Assembly: GCA_028275145.1 (NCBI GenBank)
Contig: JAQCNG010000315.1
Coordinates: forward strand, 1 to 24,942
Direction of reading: 5' to 3'
Length of the DNA stretch: 24,942 nt
Origin: Halovenus sp.
GTDB lineage: Archaea; Halobacteriota; Halobacteria; Halobacteriales; Haloarculaceae
The notes below the pieces were generated by a model. It saw only the letters and a program-made list of their open reading frames with translations, did not search any database and had not been told where the DNA came from. Made by a program: the position numbers and the translations under genes. Shown here piece after piece: positions 7,374 through 15,482 of the stretch (its first letter is position 1; each line of letters opens with the position of its first letter).

Positions 7374-8276
7374 ATGAGTGGTGCCTCAGAGCGCGGTCGG
7401 TTCGCGCGGGCGACGTGGGCGAACGTGCTCGGCAACGTCGCCAAGATTGTCGCCGAGGGTCTCGCGGGCGCCCTGTTCGGGAGCGCGGCACTGCTGGCGG
7501 ACGCGGCACACTCGGTTGCGGACCTGGTTGCGAGTCTGGTCGTGCTGGTCTGGGGTGACACCCGGTTCGACGCGCCCGACGCGGACCACCCCCACGGGCA
7601 CGCCCGCATCGAACCGCTGACCGCGCTGTTTGTCGGCGGTGTCATCGTTCTCTTGGGGCTGTATCTGCTGTACGAGTCTGTGCGTGCGCTGCTGGTCGGC
7701 CCCGGGGTCGAGTTCAGCCCGCTGCTGGTCGGCGCACTCGGCCTCGCGATGGCCGACATGTATCTCGTGTACTGGTACACCGCCCGCATGAACAGAGACA
7801 TCGGCTCGCCGGCGCTGCGTGCCCTCGCGGCGGACTGCCTCAACGACCTCTACACCTCGGTCGGTGCGCTGGTCGGCGTCCTGGGGGTGGCCATCGGTGT
7901 GCCGGCGGCGGACCCGGTCGCGGGCGCGCTCGTGAGTCTGCTGGTGGTCTACCAGGGAGTCACCATCGGCCGGGAGAACCTCGCCTACCTCGCCGGACAG
8001 GCCGCGCCGGCGGAGTGTCGACGGGCGGTTCGCGAGGCGCTGCTCGCACACGAGGCCGTCAGGGGTGTCCACGAACTGGCGGTGTTCTACGACGGGCCAC
8101 GGCTGGAGGTCGAGGCACACGTCGAGGTCGACGGGGACCTCACCCTGCGTGCGGCCCACGACCTCGAGACGGAGCTCCTGACCGCCGTCCAGCGCATCGA
8201 CGAGGTCGAGGACGCCCACCTGCACCTCGACCCGGCGGGTATCGGCGAGTGGAAGGACGCCCCCGAACAGGGGTGA
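7374..8276 (+). CDS. Cation diffusion facilitator family metal transporter
   Basis: 300 residues with about six membrane segments and a C-terminal cytoplasmic domain from about residue 205. It exports divalent metal (Zn, Fe, Mn or Cd type) by proton antiport. The metal-binding residues of the transport site are visible: LADAAHSVAD at 41-50 (Asp43, His46, Asp50) and AADCLND at 152-158 (Asp154, Asp158). The family-typical DHPHGHARIEPL lies at 71-82. The second half-site is D-x3-D rather than the H-x3-D common in zinc exporters; such changes alter metal preference, but which metal is favoured here cannot be told. The 99 bases upstream show no clear promoter. Its 3' end converges on pilC with 61 bases between. 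Confidence 0.9.
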   Translation: MSGASERGRFARATWANVLGNVAKIVAEGLAGALFGSAALLADAAHSVADLVASLVVLVWGDTRFDAPDADHPHGHARIEPLTALFVGGVIVLLGLYLLYESVRALLVGPGVEFSPLLVGALGLAMADMYLVYWYTARMNRDIGSPALRALAADCLNDLYTSVGALVGVLGVAIGVPAADPVAGALVSLLVVYQGVTIGRENLAYLAGQAAPAECRRAVREALLAHEAVRGVHELAVFYDGPRLEVEAHVEVDGDLTLRAAHDLETELLTAVQRIDEVEDAHLHLDPAGIGEWKDAPEQG

Positions 8277-8337
8277 GCAGACCTCGCACGACGCGACGCT
8301 GCCCGGTCGACGGCGGCCACTCCCCAGCAGGGAGCGG

Positions 8338-10491
8338 TCAGTCCTCACCGTCGCCGCCAGTCGGCGGGGCAACCCGGGTACGGACCGCCCGTTGCACGTC
8401 CCGGAGCGGCCAGGCACCGACGAGCAACAGCACCAACCCCTCCGAGGAACCGGACCCGGCCGTGGCCCTCTCGACGAGAATCCAGACCACGAGCGCGGTC
8501 GTCACGAGCGCCACCGCGTACTTCGCGCCCGAGACCAGGTCGACGTTCCGGATGTACCCGGCGACGACCGCGGAGATAATCGCCTGGACGGTGACCGCGT
8601 GGAAAAACAGCATCGAGAGGAAGTTCGGGTCCAGGTCGCCGATGAACTCGCCCGCTGCTCCGTCCGAGTTTGCCTGGTCGTCGGCGATTGCGGTCATCGC
8701 ATCGAGGAACTGCACCTGGAGCAGCGCCATCACGGCCAGCAGCGTCAGGTAGGTCATGATGATGATGACAATCTGCATCCGCGTTCTCGTACGCCGTTCC
8801 CGGTCGATATCGTCCTGATTTTCCGAGGTCGTCGCCGCCGTCGAGAGCACCCGCTGGATGTGACTCGATGTCTCCTGTGCCTCGCTGATGAGTTTCACCG
8901 TTCGGGCGAGCCGTGGAATGTGGTAGTCGTTGTTGAACTCCCGGAGAGCCTCTTTCAGGCTGGTGCCGTAGTTCACCTTCGCGTACATCTTCCCGAACTC
9001 GTCGGAGAGTTTGCCGGTCGAGGTGTCCGAAACCACACGGACCGCCTCGAGCAGCGTCATACCGGTGTCGTTGGCGCTGGCGAGTTTGCGGAGGTTCTCG
9101 GAGAGGTTGCCGAGCACGGCCCGCCGCGAGCGGATGTTCCAGGTGTGAAACACCGCGAGCGGCAGGAGGTTCACGTAGATGGGCATGTATACCCAGATAA
9201 ACGTTCCCCAGATGATCCGGTCCTGTAGCCCACCGAGCGAGAGCGGAGCGGCTCCGGTGAGCACCGCTCCCAGGAGAACGAGTATCGTAACGGGTACGGT
9301 CACACCCAGCACGAGCACCGGGTAGTCCCGGAAAAACAGGTGCGGTGCGCTCAGCAACTTCCGGAACTCGTGCCGACCCTCCCGGCTCCGTATCTGGTCG
9401 AAGACGCCGTACTCGCCGGTGTATCGCCTGACCAGGCCGGTGTTGAGCAGGTTGACCCCGTCGTCGACGTTGAACTCCTCCGAGGCGTCGGGGCGGAGGT
9501 AACCGTCGCCAAACTCGTCCTGTGTGACCGTCGAAACCATCACCAGGAACGCGATTCCGATGACCGGTATCAGGCCGTAGACGGTGAGATACAGCATCGT
9601 CTCCGACCCGCCCCCGCCCATCATCGTCATGATGACCAGGATGATTATCAACAGCAACGGAAACAGCGAGAGGGTCATGTACATCTCGCCGAACAGTTCC
9701 AGCGTATCCAGTTGCTTTTTCTGTTCCTGTTTGGCGGTGCGGATGTGTTTGTCCTTCTGGTCCTCCAGGAACCGCGTCATGTCGCCACCGGAGTCGAGAA
9801 TCGAGAGCATATCGGTCAGAAACTGGCCGAGCGCGTCGCTCGGCGTCTCGATTGCCTGGTTCTGGACGGCGGTCCGGTAGTCCGTATCGAAGTACTCCGT
9901 CTCCAGGATAATCGACTGGAACTCCTCTGCCACCTCGCCGTACGTGTCGTCGGCACGCGCGGTGGCCCTGACAATCTCGAGTTGGTTCATCCCCCCTACC
10001 GAGAGCGCGTACATGAACGCGATTGTGTCGGGCAACAGTGTGTTTATCTCGCGCTCGCGTCCGCTCGCCCGGATGTACGGGAGCATCACCAGTGCACCGA
10101 ACCCGACGGCGAACCCGATGACACCGAACACCACACCGGTGACGACCAGTATCAGTGGCGACCTGATTATGTCGATTACCGTCGAGAGAGTCTCCGGCAG
10201 CGGCACCCCGATAATCGGACCGCTGCCGAACAACTGCGAGACGAGGAACCCGATGAACGTCCCCACCAGCCACAGCGCCAGGCCGGTCAGGATGCCGATG
10301 CCGATCGCCCGCGAGAGGTACAGTTCGACGTTGCTCGACATACGAGCCTGGCTCAACTTCCGCTCCACGTCGGCCACGAAGTCGCTGTCCTCGTCGAACA
10401 GTCGCTTGTAGAACGGGTAGAACAGCCCCTCGAGCGAGACTCCGCTGACGGCGGTCGGTTCCCCGTCGTCCCGGCGTCTGTCCAGGCTCAT
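8338..10491 (-). CDS. pilC: PilC-type membrane assembly protein (type II/IV secretion, two T2SSF domains)
   Basis: 717 residues. Two GspF/T2SSF domains are recognisable, at about 150-290 (LLPDTIAFMYALSVGGMN start) and 458-600 (LGNLSENLRKLASANDTGMTLLEAV start), separated and followed by membrane segments, about nine in all. This is the inner-membrane platform on which the PilB ATPase drives pilin assembly. Its ATG overlaps the pilB stop by four bases, so the two are coupled. Size and arrangement fit the haloarchaeal PilC3 type used for adhesive pili in Haloferax volcanii, but the numbering is inference. No pilin or prepilin peptidase gene adjoins. Confidence 0.88.
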   Translation of the reverse strand: MSLDRRRDDGEPTAVSGVSLEGLFYPFYKRLFDEDSDFVADVERKLSQARMSSNVELYLSRAIGIGILTGLALWLVGTFIGFLVSQLFGSGPIIGVPLPETLSTVIDIIRSPLILVVTGVVFGVIGFAVGFGALVMLPYIRASGREREINTLLPDTIAFMYALSVGGMNQLEIVRATARADDTYGEVAEEFQSIILETEYFDTDYRTAVQNQAIETPSDALGQFLTDMLSILDSGGDMTRFLEDQKDKHIRTAKQEQKKQLDTLELFGEMYMTLSLFPLLLIIILVIMTMMGGGGSETMLYLTVYGLIPVIGIAFLVMVSTVTQDEFGDGYLRPDASEEFNVDDGVNLLNTGLVRRYTGEYGVFDQIRSREGRHEFRKLLSAPHLFFRDYPVLVLGVTVPVTILVLLGAVLTGAAPLSLGGLQDRIIWGTFIWVYMPIYVNLLPLAVFHTWNIRSRRAVLGNLSENLRKLASANDTGMTLLEAVRVVSDTSTGKLSDEFGKMYAKVNYGTSLKEALREFNNDYHIPRLARTVKLISEAQETSSHIQRVLSTAATTSENQDDIDRERRTRTRMQIVIIIMTYLTLLAVMALLQVQFLDAMTAIADDQANSDGAAGEFIGDLDPNFLSMLFFHAVTVQAIISAVVAGYIRNVDLVSGAKYAVALVTTALVVWILVERATAGSGSSEGLVLLLVGAWPLRDVQRAVRTRVAPPTGGDGED

Positions 10492-12962
10492 TCTCCGCCG
10501 GTCTCGACCTTCGGGACGAACTGCCCGAAGTCGATCGCGTTCTCGTCAGTCTCGAGCTCGGTGGTCTCCTGTTCGAGCCCCTCCAGTGCCGACACGAGGT
10601 CGGTCGTATCGACCTGGCGGTAGTTGTCGAGCATCGGTTCGGCCCGGTCGAGCACCCTGTTGGTCTCGTCGAGCAACTCCGCGGGAGCCTCCGGTCGCGG
10701 CACGAGTTCCTCCTTCTGTGCGTCGATGTCGATCTTGACCGACTCCATCTCACGGAGGTCCTCCAGCGAGCGCTCCAGCCGGTTCTGTGAGATAATCGCC
10801 AGAATCGACTCCGGGTCGTTGACGAACGCCTGGACCGTCGCTGCCACCTCTGTGTAGGTGTTTATCCCTTCCTCGATGAGATACGCCAGCACCACCTTGC
10901 GCTTGAACAGCTCCTGGTCGAGTTTCTCCTGAGACCACCCTCGGTCGAACTTTATCTCCTCGAGCGTGCTCGAGGACCCCATCTGGATGAAATCGTCCGT
11001 CTCCGCGCGCCACTCGTAGACGTCCCTGACGTTTATCTCGTCGTTCTCGGGGGTGTACTCGTTTATCTCGGTCAGAGCCTTGTTCCGGCGGACCTTGTGG
11101 CCGTCGACCCGGGTCTGGGTCTGGATGGAGATGAGATCGAGTGCGGTAAACAGCGTCTTCGAGACGTTGATTGGGTCGGTCGTGAACCGCTTTATCACCT
11201 CGCCGACAGAGTCGGCGTGGAACGTGGTGTACGTGGTGTGACCGGTCGACATGACCTGGAACAGCGTCCGACCCTCCTCGCCGCGGACCTCGCCCATCAC
11301 GATGTAGTCCGGGCGCTGCCGGAGCGCGGCCTCGAGCAGGTCGAACTCGTCGACCTCGCCGGTGTCCTCCTGGCCAAAGGAGGGCCGGGTGACACTCGCC
11401 ACCCAGTTGCGCTGTGGCAGTTCCACCTCGCGGGTGTCCTCGATGGAGACGATCTTGGCGTTCGAGGGGATAAAAAGCGAAACGGCGTTGAGACTCGTGG
11501 TCTTTCCCGAGGCGGTGCCGCCGGCGAATATGAGCGACTTGTTGTTCTCGATACACAGCCAGAGAAACGCCATCTCGTCGAGGCTGAACGTGTTCCAGTT
11601 GATCAGATCGACCGGGGTAAAGGGTACGTCGTTGAACTGCCGGATGGTGTAGTTCGTCCCGTGGTCGGACACCTCGGTGCCCAGTGTCAACTGCGCACGG
11701 GAGCCGTCCGGCAGCGTCGCGTCGACCTGTGGCTGGCGCTTCGAGATACCCATTCCCGAGCGCTGGGCGAGTTTCACCACGAACTTGTCAAGCTCCTGCT
11801 CGCCGTGTTCGACGTTCGAGATAATCTGCTCGTGGTCCCCGTGGTAGACGAACACGCGGCTGTTGTACCCGTCACACGAGATATCCTCGACGTTGATGTC
11901 GTACTTGATGGCGTCGATGCGGCTGTAACCGATGAAGTTCCGCTTGAGCATGTACAGCAGTTTCTCGACCTGGTACTCCGAGAGCTGGCGGGAGTCCTCG
12001 GCGAGCACCACCGGCTCCGGCCGGACCTCGATGCCGTCGAGATTCACCGCCTCGGCCGTGCCGTCCATGCTGTTTTCGTCCCTGCCGAGGAGACTCCTCA
12101 CCGGCGCGAGCAGTCCACCGCCCCCGTTCTGTCCGTTTTCCTCACCGCTAGGGGTGTAGAGGTCGTACCGGTCGAGCAACCGCTCTGTCTCGCGCTGGAT
12201 GACCGCCGCGCGGTCACCGTCTGAACCCTGTACGACCACCTCGTCGTTGGAGTACTTTATCGCCTTCTTGAGTTTCTTGCCGAGGAAATCCTGCAGTTCC
12301 TCCTCGATGTCGGTCAGATATGGCTCGATGACGTAGTACTTGTACTCGTTTTCCTTCATCGACTTGAAGATGAACACGCAGGCGTAGGGCTTGTTCACCC
12401 AGTAGCGGTTCTCCTCGACGAAGTGTGTCTTTTTCTCCATCGGAACCGCCTTCTCCAGGTCGTAGCGGTTGACGACACTCGTCGACCCGTCCCGGTTGGT
12501 GAAAAACTCGTCTCCGTCTATCTCCTCGTTGACATCGACAGTCCGTTCCTCGACCAGATTCGACAGGTCCTGTGCGACCCCGCCGGCCGCTGCGAGTTTC
12601 TGCTCGGTCTCATCGGGGCTGAACCCCAGATACTCCCCGGGGTCGGAATCGCCGAGTACGCCACCGTGGTCCTCGCTGAAATCCTCCCACGTGTAGAAAT
12701 CCTTTGTGACCTCACCCTGCGGAACGTCGAGTGTGCCCACCGCACGGTCCAGTGTTGTTGCGATATCCGAACTCACCCGGACTCGTTGGGTCGTCTCGCT
12801 CGGACTGAACCCGAGATACTCCCGTCGGTCGAAGGAACCCTCGTCGTGTTCCTCACGGCGAAAATCGCTCCAGGAGTAGTTCCCGACCGTCACTGCGTCG
12901 TCGAACCCTGACGAGACACCTCCACCCTGGTTGCCTGAGCCTCCCGGGTCGTCGGTCACCAT
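10488..12962 (-). CDS. pilB: PilB-type assembly ATPase (type IV pilus/secretion)
   Basis: 824 residues. The hexameric ATPase powers pilin polymerisation from the cytoplasmic face. Motifs: Walker A GGTASGKTT at 481-489, Asp box SIEDTREVELP at 506-516, Walker B region DYIVMGEVRGEE at 552-563, and His box TGHTTYTTFHAD at 573-584. The N-terminal 120 residues hold two copies of a module beginning Y-x-W-x-D-F (29-34 and 90-95) and ending EYLGFSP-x-ET (48-57 and 110-119). The linker at 271-300 is Gly/Asn-rich and hydrophilic. The C-terminal 200 residues beyond the ATPase core are helical and charged. The ATG at 12962 follows a TATA-like element. It is the first gene of a two-gene operon with pilC. 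Confidence 0.92.
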   Translation of the reverse strand: MVTDDPGGSGNQGGGVSSGFDDAVTVGNYSWSDFRREEHDEGSFDRREYLGFSPSETTQRVRVSSDIATTLDRAVGTLDVPQGEVTKDFYTWEDFSEDHGGVLGDSDPGEYLGFSPDETEQKLAAAGGVAQDLSNLVEERTVDVNEEIDGDEFFTNRDGSTSVVNRYDLEKAVPMEKKTHFVEENRYWVNKPYACVFIFKSMKENEYKYYVIEPYLTDIEEELQDFLGKKLKKAIKYSNDEVVVQGSDGDRAAVIQRETERLLDRYDLYTPSGEENGQNGGGGLLAPVRSLLGRDENSMDGTAEAVNLDGIEVRPEPVVLAEDSRQLSEYQVEKLLYMLKRNFIGYSRIDAIKYDINVEDISCDGYNSRVFVYHGDHEQIISNVEHGEQELDKFVVKLAQRSGMGISKRQPQVDATLPDGSRAQLTLGTEVSDHGTNYTIRQFNDVPFTPVDLINWNTFSLDEMAFLWLCIENNKSLIFAGGTASGKTTSLNAVSLFIPSNAKIVSIEDTREVELPQRNWVASVTRPSFGQEDTGEVDEFDLLEAALRQRPDYIVMGEVRGEEGRTLFQVMSTGHTTYTTFHADSVGEVIKRFTTDPINVSKTLFTALDLISIQTQTRVDGHKVRRNKALTEINEYTPENDEINVRDVYEWRAETDDFIQMGSSSTLEEIKFDRGWSQEKLDQELFKRKVVLAYLIEEGINTYTEVAATVQAFVNDPESILAIISQNRLERSLEDLREMESVKIDIDAQKEELVPRPEAPAELLDETNRVLDRAEPMLDNYRQVDTTDLVSALEGLEQETTELETDENAIDFGQFVPKVETGGE

Positions 12963-12987
12963 TGTGTTAGTTTAGTCTGTAGCCACT

Positions 12988-13021
12988 CAAAAATGTCGCG
13001 TGTCAGTATCACCTGTGATAC
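12988..13021 (-). promoter_or_regulatory. pilB promoter with palindromic operator candidate
   Basis: On the minus strand ATTTTTG (12988-12994) lies 26-32 bases before the pilB ATG, the place of a TATA box. Directly upstream of it is a palindrome, GTATCAC-CT-GTGATAC (13006-13021), with perfect 7-base arms. The position just upstream of TATA/BRE suits an activator or a repressor. It is in the 89-base gap after the aminotransferase gene. Confidence 0.5.
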
Positions 13022-13051
13022 TACCCGTCGGCGGTGTTTGGCGCTAACCTA

Positions 13052-14191
13052 TCACTGAATGTACTTTTCGATGCGGTCCAGTGCCTCCTTTAGTTCGTCG
13101 AGACCGGTGGCGTAGGAGACACGGAGGTGCCCCTCGCCGCCATCCCCGAACGCCGTTCCCGGGACGGCCGCGACACCCGTCTCCTCGAGGAGCCCCTCGG
13201 CGAACGCGTCGGCGTCGCCGGACGGGCAAGCCGGGAACGCGTAGAACGCCCCGCGCGCACGAAAACAGTCCATCCCCATCTCGTCGAACCGCGAGAGAAC
13301 GAGTTTTCGCCGGCGGTCGTACTCGTTGCGCATCGCCGCGAGCTCGTCGGAACACGACTCCAGTGCCTCTAGTGCGGCGTACTGGGCGGTCGTCGGGGCC
13401 GAGAGCATGGTGTACTGGTGGATGCGGTTCATCGCCCGGATTCCGTCCGGCGGGCCCAGCGCGTACCCCAGTCGCAGGCCGGTCATCGCGTAGGCCTTCG
13501 AGAAGCCGTTTACCACCACCGTCCGCTCGCGCATCCCCGGGAGCGTCGCAATCGAGGTGTGGTCGTGGTCGTAGGACAGTGCCGCGTATATCTCGTCGGC
13601 GACGACCATCAGGTCGTGCTCGCGGGCGAAAGCCGCCACCTCCGCGAGTTCCTCGCCGGTCATCGTCGCCCCTGTCGGGTTGTTCGGGTAGCAGTACACG
13701 AGCAGGTCGGCCGCCCTCGCCCCGCTCCTCTCGAGCACCTCCCGGGTGAGTGTGAACTCGTCGGCCCGTCGTGTCCGGACCGGGAGCACCTCGCCGCCGG
13801 CGAACTCGACACCCGGTGCGTACGAGACGTAACAGGGCTGTGCGACCGCGACGGTGTCTCCGGGGTCGACAAACGCGCGGAAGGCGAGGTCGACGGCCTC
13901 GCTCGCGCCGGCGGTCACGAGCACCTCCTCGTCGGGGTCGTAGCCGAGTCCGTACCGGTCGTCGACGTGGTCGGAGATGGCGACCCGGAGTTCGCGCTTG
14001 CCACGGTTGGCGGTGTACGACGTTCGACCGCGCTCGAGTGCGCCGATGGCGGCGTCACGCGCGGCCCACGGCGCGGCAAAGTCCGGTTCACCCACGCCCA
14101 GTGAGATAACGTCGTCGCGCTCCTCGGCGAGTTCGAAGAACCGACGGATGCCCGACGGCCCCACCCGGTCGACGCGGTCCGCCCGCCTCAT
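13052..14191 (-). CDS. PLP-dependent class I/II aminotransferase
   Basis: 379 residues, fold type I. Seen residues: YPNNPTG at 168-174 (Asn171 contacts PLP), VVADEIY at 196-202 (Asp199 pairs with the pyridine nitrogen), NGFSKAYAMTGLRLGY at 228-243 with Schiff-base Lys232, and an Arg at 357 (HLRVSYA) that binds the substrate carboxylate. The sequence is closest in style to archaeal aspartate/alanine-type aminotransferases that use 2-oxoglutarate; exact substrates cannot be assigned. It overlaps the end of the lrp gene by four bases (ATGA), so the regulator and enzyme are made from one message. Confidence 0.92.
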   Translation of the reverse strand: MRRADRVDRVGPSGIRRFFELAEERDDVISLGVGEPDFAAPWAARDAAIGALERGRTSYTANRGKRELRVAISDHVDDRYGLGYDPDEEVLVTAGASEAVDLAFRAFVDPGDTVAVAQPCYVSYAPGVEFAGGEVLPVRTRRADEFTLTREVLERSGARAADLLVYCYPNNPTGATMTGEELAEVAAFAREHDLMVVADEIYAALSYDHDHTSIATLPGMRERTVVVNGFSKAYAMTGLRLGYALGPPDGIRAMNRIHQYTMLSAPTTAQYAALEALESCSDELAAMRNEYDRRRKLVLSRFDEMGMDCFRARGAFYAFPACPSGDADAFAEGLLEETGVAAVPGTAFGDGGEGHLRVSYATGLDELKEALDRIEKYIQ

Positions 14192-14676
14192 GGCGAAACC
14201 GACAGGCGGTCGTCGTCGTGACCGTCACCGAACCTGATGCCCTGTTCCTTGTAGGTGTTCATCACGTAGTGGGTGACGGTCTGTGTGATCTCCGGGACCG
14301 GAGCAACCTTGTCGCTGATAAAGGCCGACACCTCCCGCATCGAGTCGCCCTCGACGGTCATCATGAAATCGAAGTCGCCGCTGACCAGACGGAGCGATTC
14401 GACCATCGGAAACCGGGCGATGCGCTCGGCGATGTCGTCGTAACTCGTCTCCCGGTCGAGGGTGACGTTCAGTTCCACCGCTGCCCGTACCGGTTCGTCG
14501 TCCAACTGACGCCGGTCGACGATAGCCCGGTACCCCTGGACGACACCGTCCTCCTCTAGCTGGTCGATGGTCGCCCGGACCTCCTCGGGCTCTGCTTCGG
14601 TCTGGCGCGCGATGTCCTCTGCGGTGTACCTGGCGTTCTCGCCGAGCAACGCCAGCACCTCCGACTGACTGCTCAT
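14188..14676 (-). CDS. Lrp/AsnC-family transcriptional regulator
   Basis: 162 residues. A winged helix-turn-helix spans about 3-47 (SEVLALLGENARYTAEDIA, then a recognition helix near EPEEVRATIDQLEEDG). A RAM/AsnC ligand-binding domain follows at about 62-148 (VRAAVELNVTLDRE ... FDFMMTVEGDSMREVSAFISDKV). Such proteins form dimers to octamers, bind amino acids or related effectors, and regulate metabolism genes. The 4-base overlap with the aminotransferase suggests that the sensed molecule relates to that enzyme's substrate. A 17-base inverted repeat covers its own promoter. Confidence 0.92.
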   Translation of the reverse strand: MSSQSEVLALLGENARYTAEDIARQTEAEPEEVRATIDQLEEDGVVQGYRAIVDRRQLDDEPVRAAVELNVTLDRETSYDDIAERIARFPMVESLRLVSGDFDFMMTVEGDSMREVSAFISDKVAPVPEITQTVTHYVMNTYKEQGIRFGDGHDDDRLSVSP

Positions 14677-14694
14677 GCTACATACGACCCGAGC

Positions 14695-14711
14695 GCAAGC
14701 AAAAACCTTGC
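14695..14711 (-). promoter_or_regulatory. Inverted repeat over the lrp TATA region (copy 1 of the lrp/mutS box)
   Basis: Plus-strand GCAAGCAAAAACCTTGC; on the coding strand, GCAAG-GTTTTTG-CTTGC. It spans 19-35 bases upstream of the lrp ATG and contains the T-rich TATA-like stretch. The mutS promoter has the same box at 24574-24590 with a single base difference and at nearly the same distance. One base separates it from the stop codon of the DUF998 gene. Confidence 0.65.
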
Positions 14712-14712
14712 C

Positions 14713-15369
14713 CTACTCTCGGGAGTCGAACAGGCGAAACGCGGTCGCGGCCAGCCAGCCTCCGAACACGAGCGCACCGACCAGTTCGGGAATCGCGAGC
14801 CCCTCTGACGGGTTCTCGACGGCGGCGAACCAGACCACCCAGACCGCGATGTTCGCGGTGCCGGCGGCGGCGACCACCAGACCACGGCGGCGCTCACCGG
14901 CGCGATACAGCAGCCCCCCGTCTACCCAGAGCGTGAGAGAGACGAGCAAAAAAAAGCTGATTGCGACCGGGAAATGCAGCATCTCCCCCTGGTGGAACAC
15001 ACCCACGAGCCCCATCAGGGCGAGCGCGGCACCGGCCAGTGTCAGGACAGCCTGGTCGTCACGGCGTGTCGACCACCGGAGGCCCGACACCGTGACTATC
15101 ACCCCGATGGTACCACCCGTGACGAGCCCACCGTTGAACAGCATCGCGGTGGTGGTGGTGCCGGCGTCGGTCCATGTCACCCCCAGGTTCGACAGCGCGT
15201 TCTCGCGCCAGGCAAACTCCGGCGAGAGAACGGCCGCGAGCAGTATGCAGCCGATGGTGACTGTCACCGCGATTAACGTCAGATATCGTAGATACGCGTG
15301 CGCCATCTCGGCGCGCCCGCTGTCTCCCCTGGGTTCCCCGCTGTCGGTCTCACCCCGCTCTTGATCCAT
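14713..15369 (-). CDS. DUF998-type membrane protein
   Basis: 218 residues. After a charged N-terminal tail of about 24 residues there are six hydrophobic segments. The sequence AAVLSPEFAWRENALSNLG at 44-62 fits the DUF998 hallmark, in which an aromatic/ENxLSxLG stretch follows the first membrane helix. Function of the family is unknown. Met22 (MAHAYL) is an alternative start, but a TATA-like element lies 25-30 bases before the first ATG at 15369. It lies upstream of lrp on the same strand, with a promoter-like box between, so they may be separate units. Confidence 0.78.
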   Translation of the reverse strand: MDQERGETDSGEPRGDSGRAEMAHAYLRYLTLIAVTVTIGCILLAAVLSPEFAWRENALSNLGVTWTDAGTTTTAMLFNGGLVTGGTIGVIVTVSGLRWSTRRDDQAVLTLAGAALALMGLVGVFHQGEMLHFPVAISFFLLVSLTLWVDGGLLYRAGERRRGLVVAAAGTANIAVWVVWFAAVENPSEGLAIPELVGALVFGGWLAATAFRLFDSRE

Positions 15370-15372
15370 GGC

Positions 15373-15399
15373 TGTCGACAGTTGACATACCTACATAAA
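15373..15399 (-). promoter_or_regulatory. DUF998 gene promoter with imperfect palindrome
   Basis: TTTATG on the minus strand (15394-15399) is 25-30 bases before the ATG. Between it and the start codon lies TGTCGACAGTTGACA (15373-15387), an inverted repeat with 7-base arms and one mismatch, containing the perfect 8-base palindrome TGTCGACA. Position over the transcription start suggests a repressor site. Confidence 0.4.
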
Positions 15400-15432
15400 T
15401 CGACTGGTTCGGTGCGACGGTGAGAGACCCGA

Positions 15433-15482
15433 GCGACGACGCCGACTCACGCGACGACGCCGACTCACGCGACGACGCCGAC
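15433..15482. repeat. 18-bp tandem repeat spanning the stop codon of the TadC-like gene
   Basis: Two perfect 18-bp units (15433-15450 and 15451-15468) and a 14-base third copy (15469-15482). On the coding strand the unit reads GTCGGCGTCGTCGCGTGA, which encodes VGVVA and the stop. The extra copies lie beyond the stop and each restores the same in-frame stop, so they are copies of the gene's own 3' end. Confidence 0.88.

Noticed and set aside
8345..10753. 802-codon minus-strand frame overlapping pilC and pilB
   Set aside because: Arg- and His-rich translation with no domain; the overlapping frame encodes a full PilC with T2SSF domains and membrane segments.
11097..12224. 375-codon plus-strand frame opposite pilB
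   Set aside because: Shadow of the PilB gene, whose ATPase motifs are intact on the minus strand.
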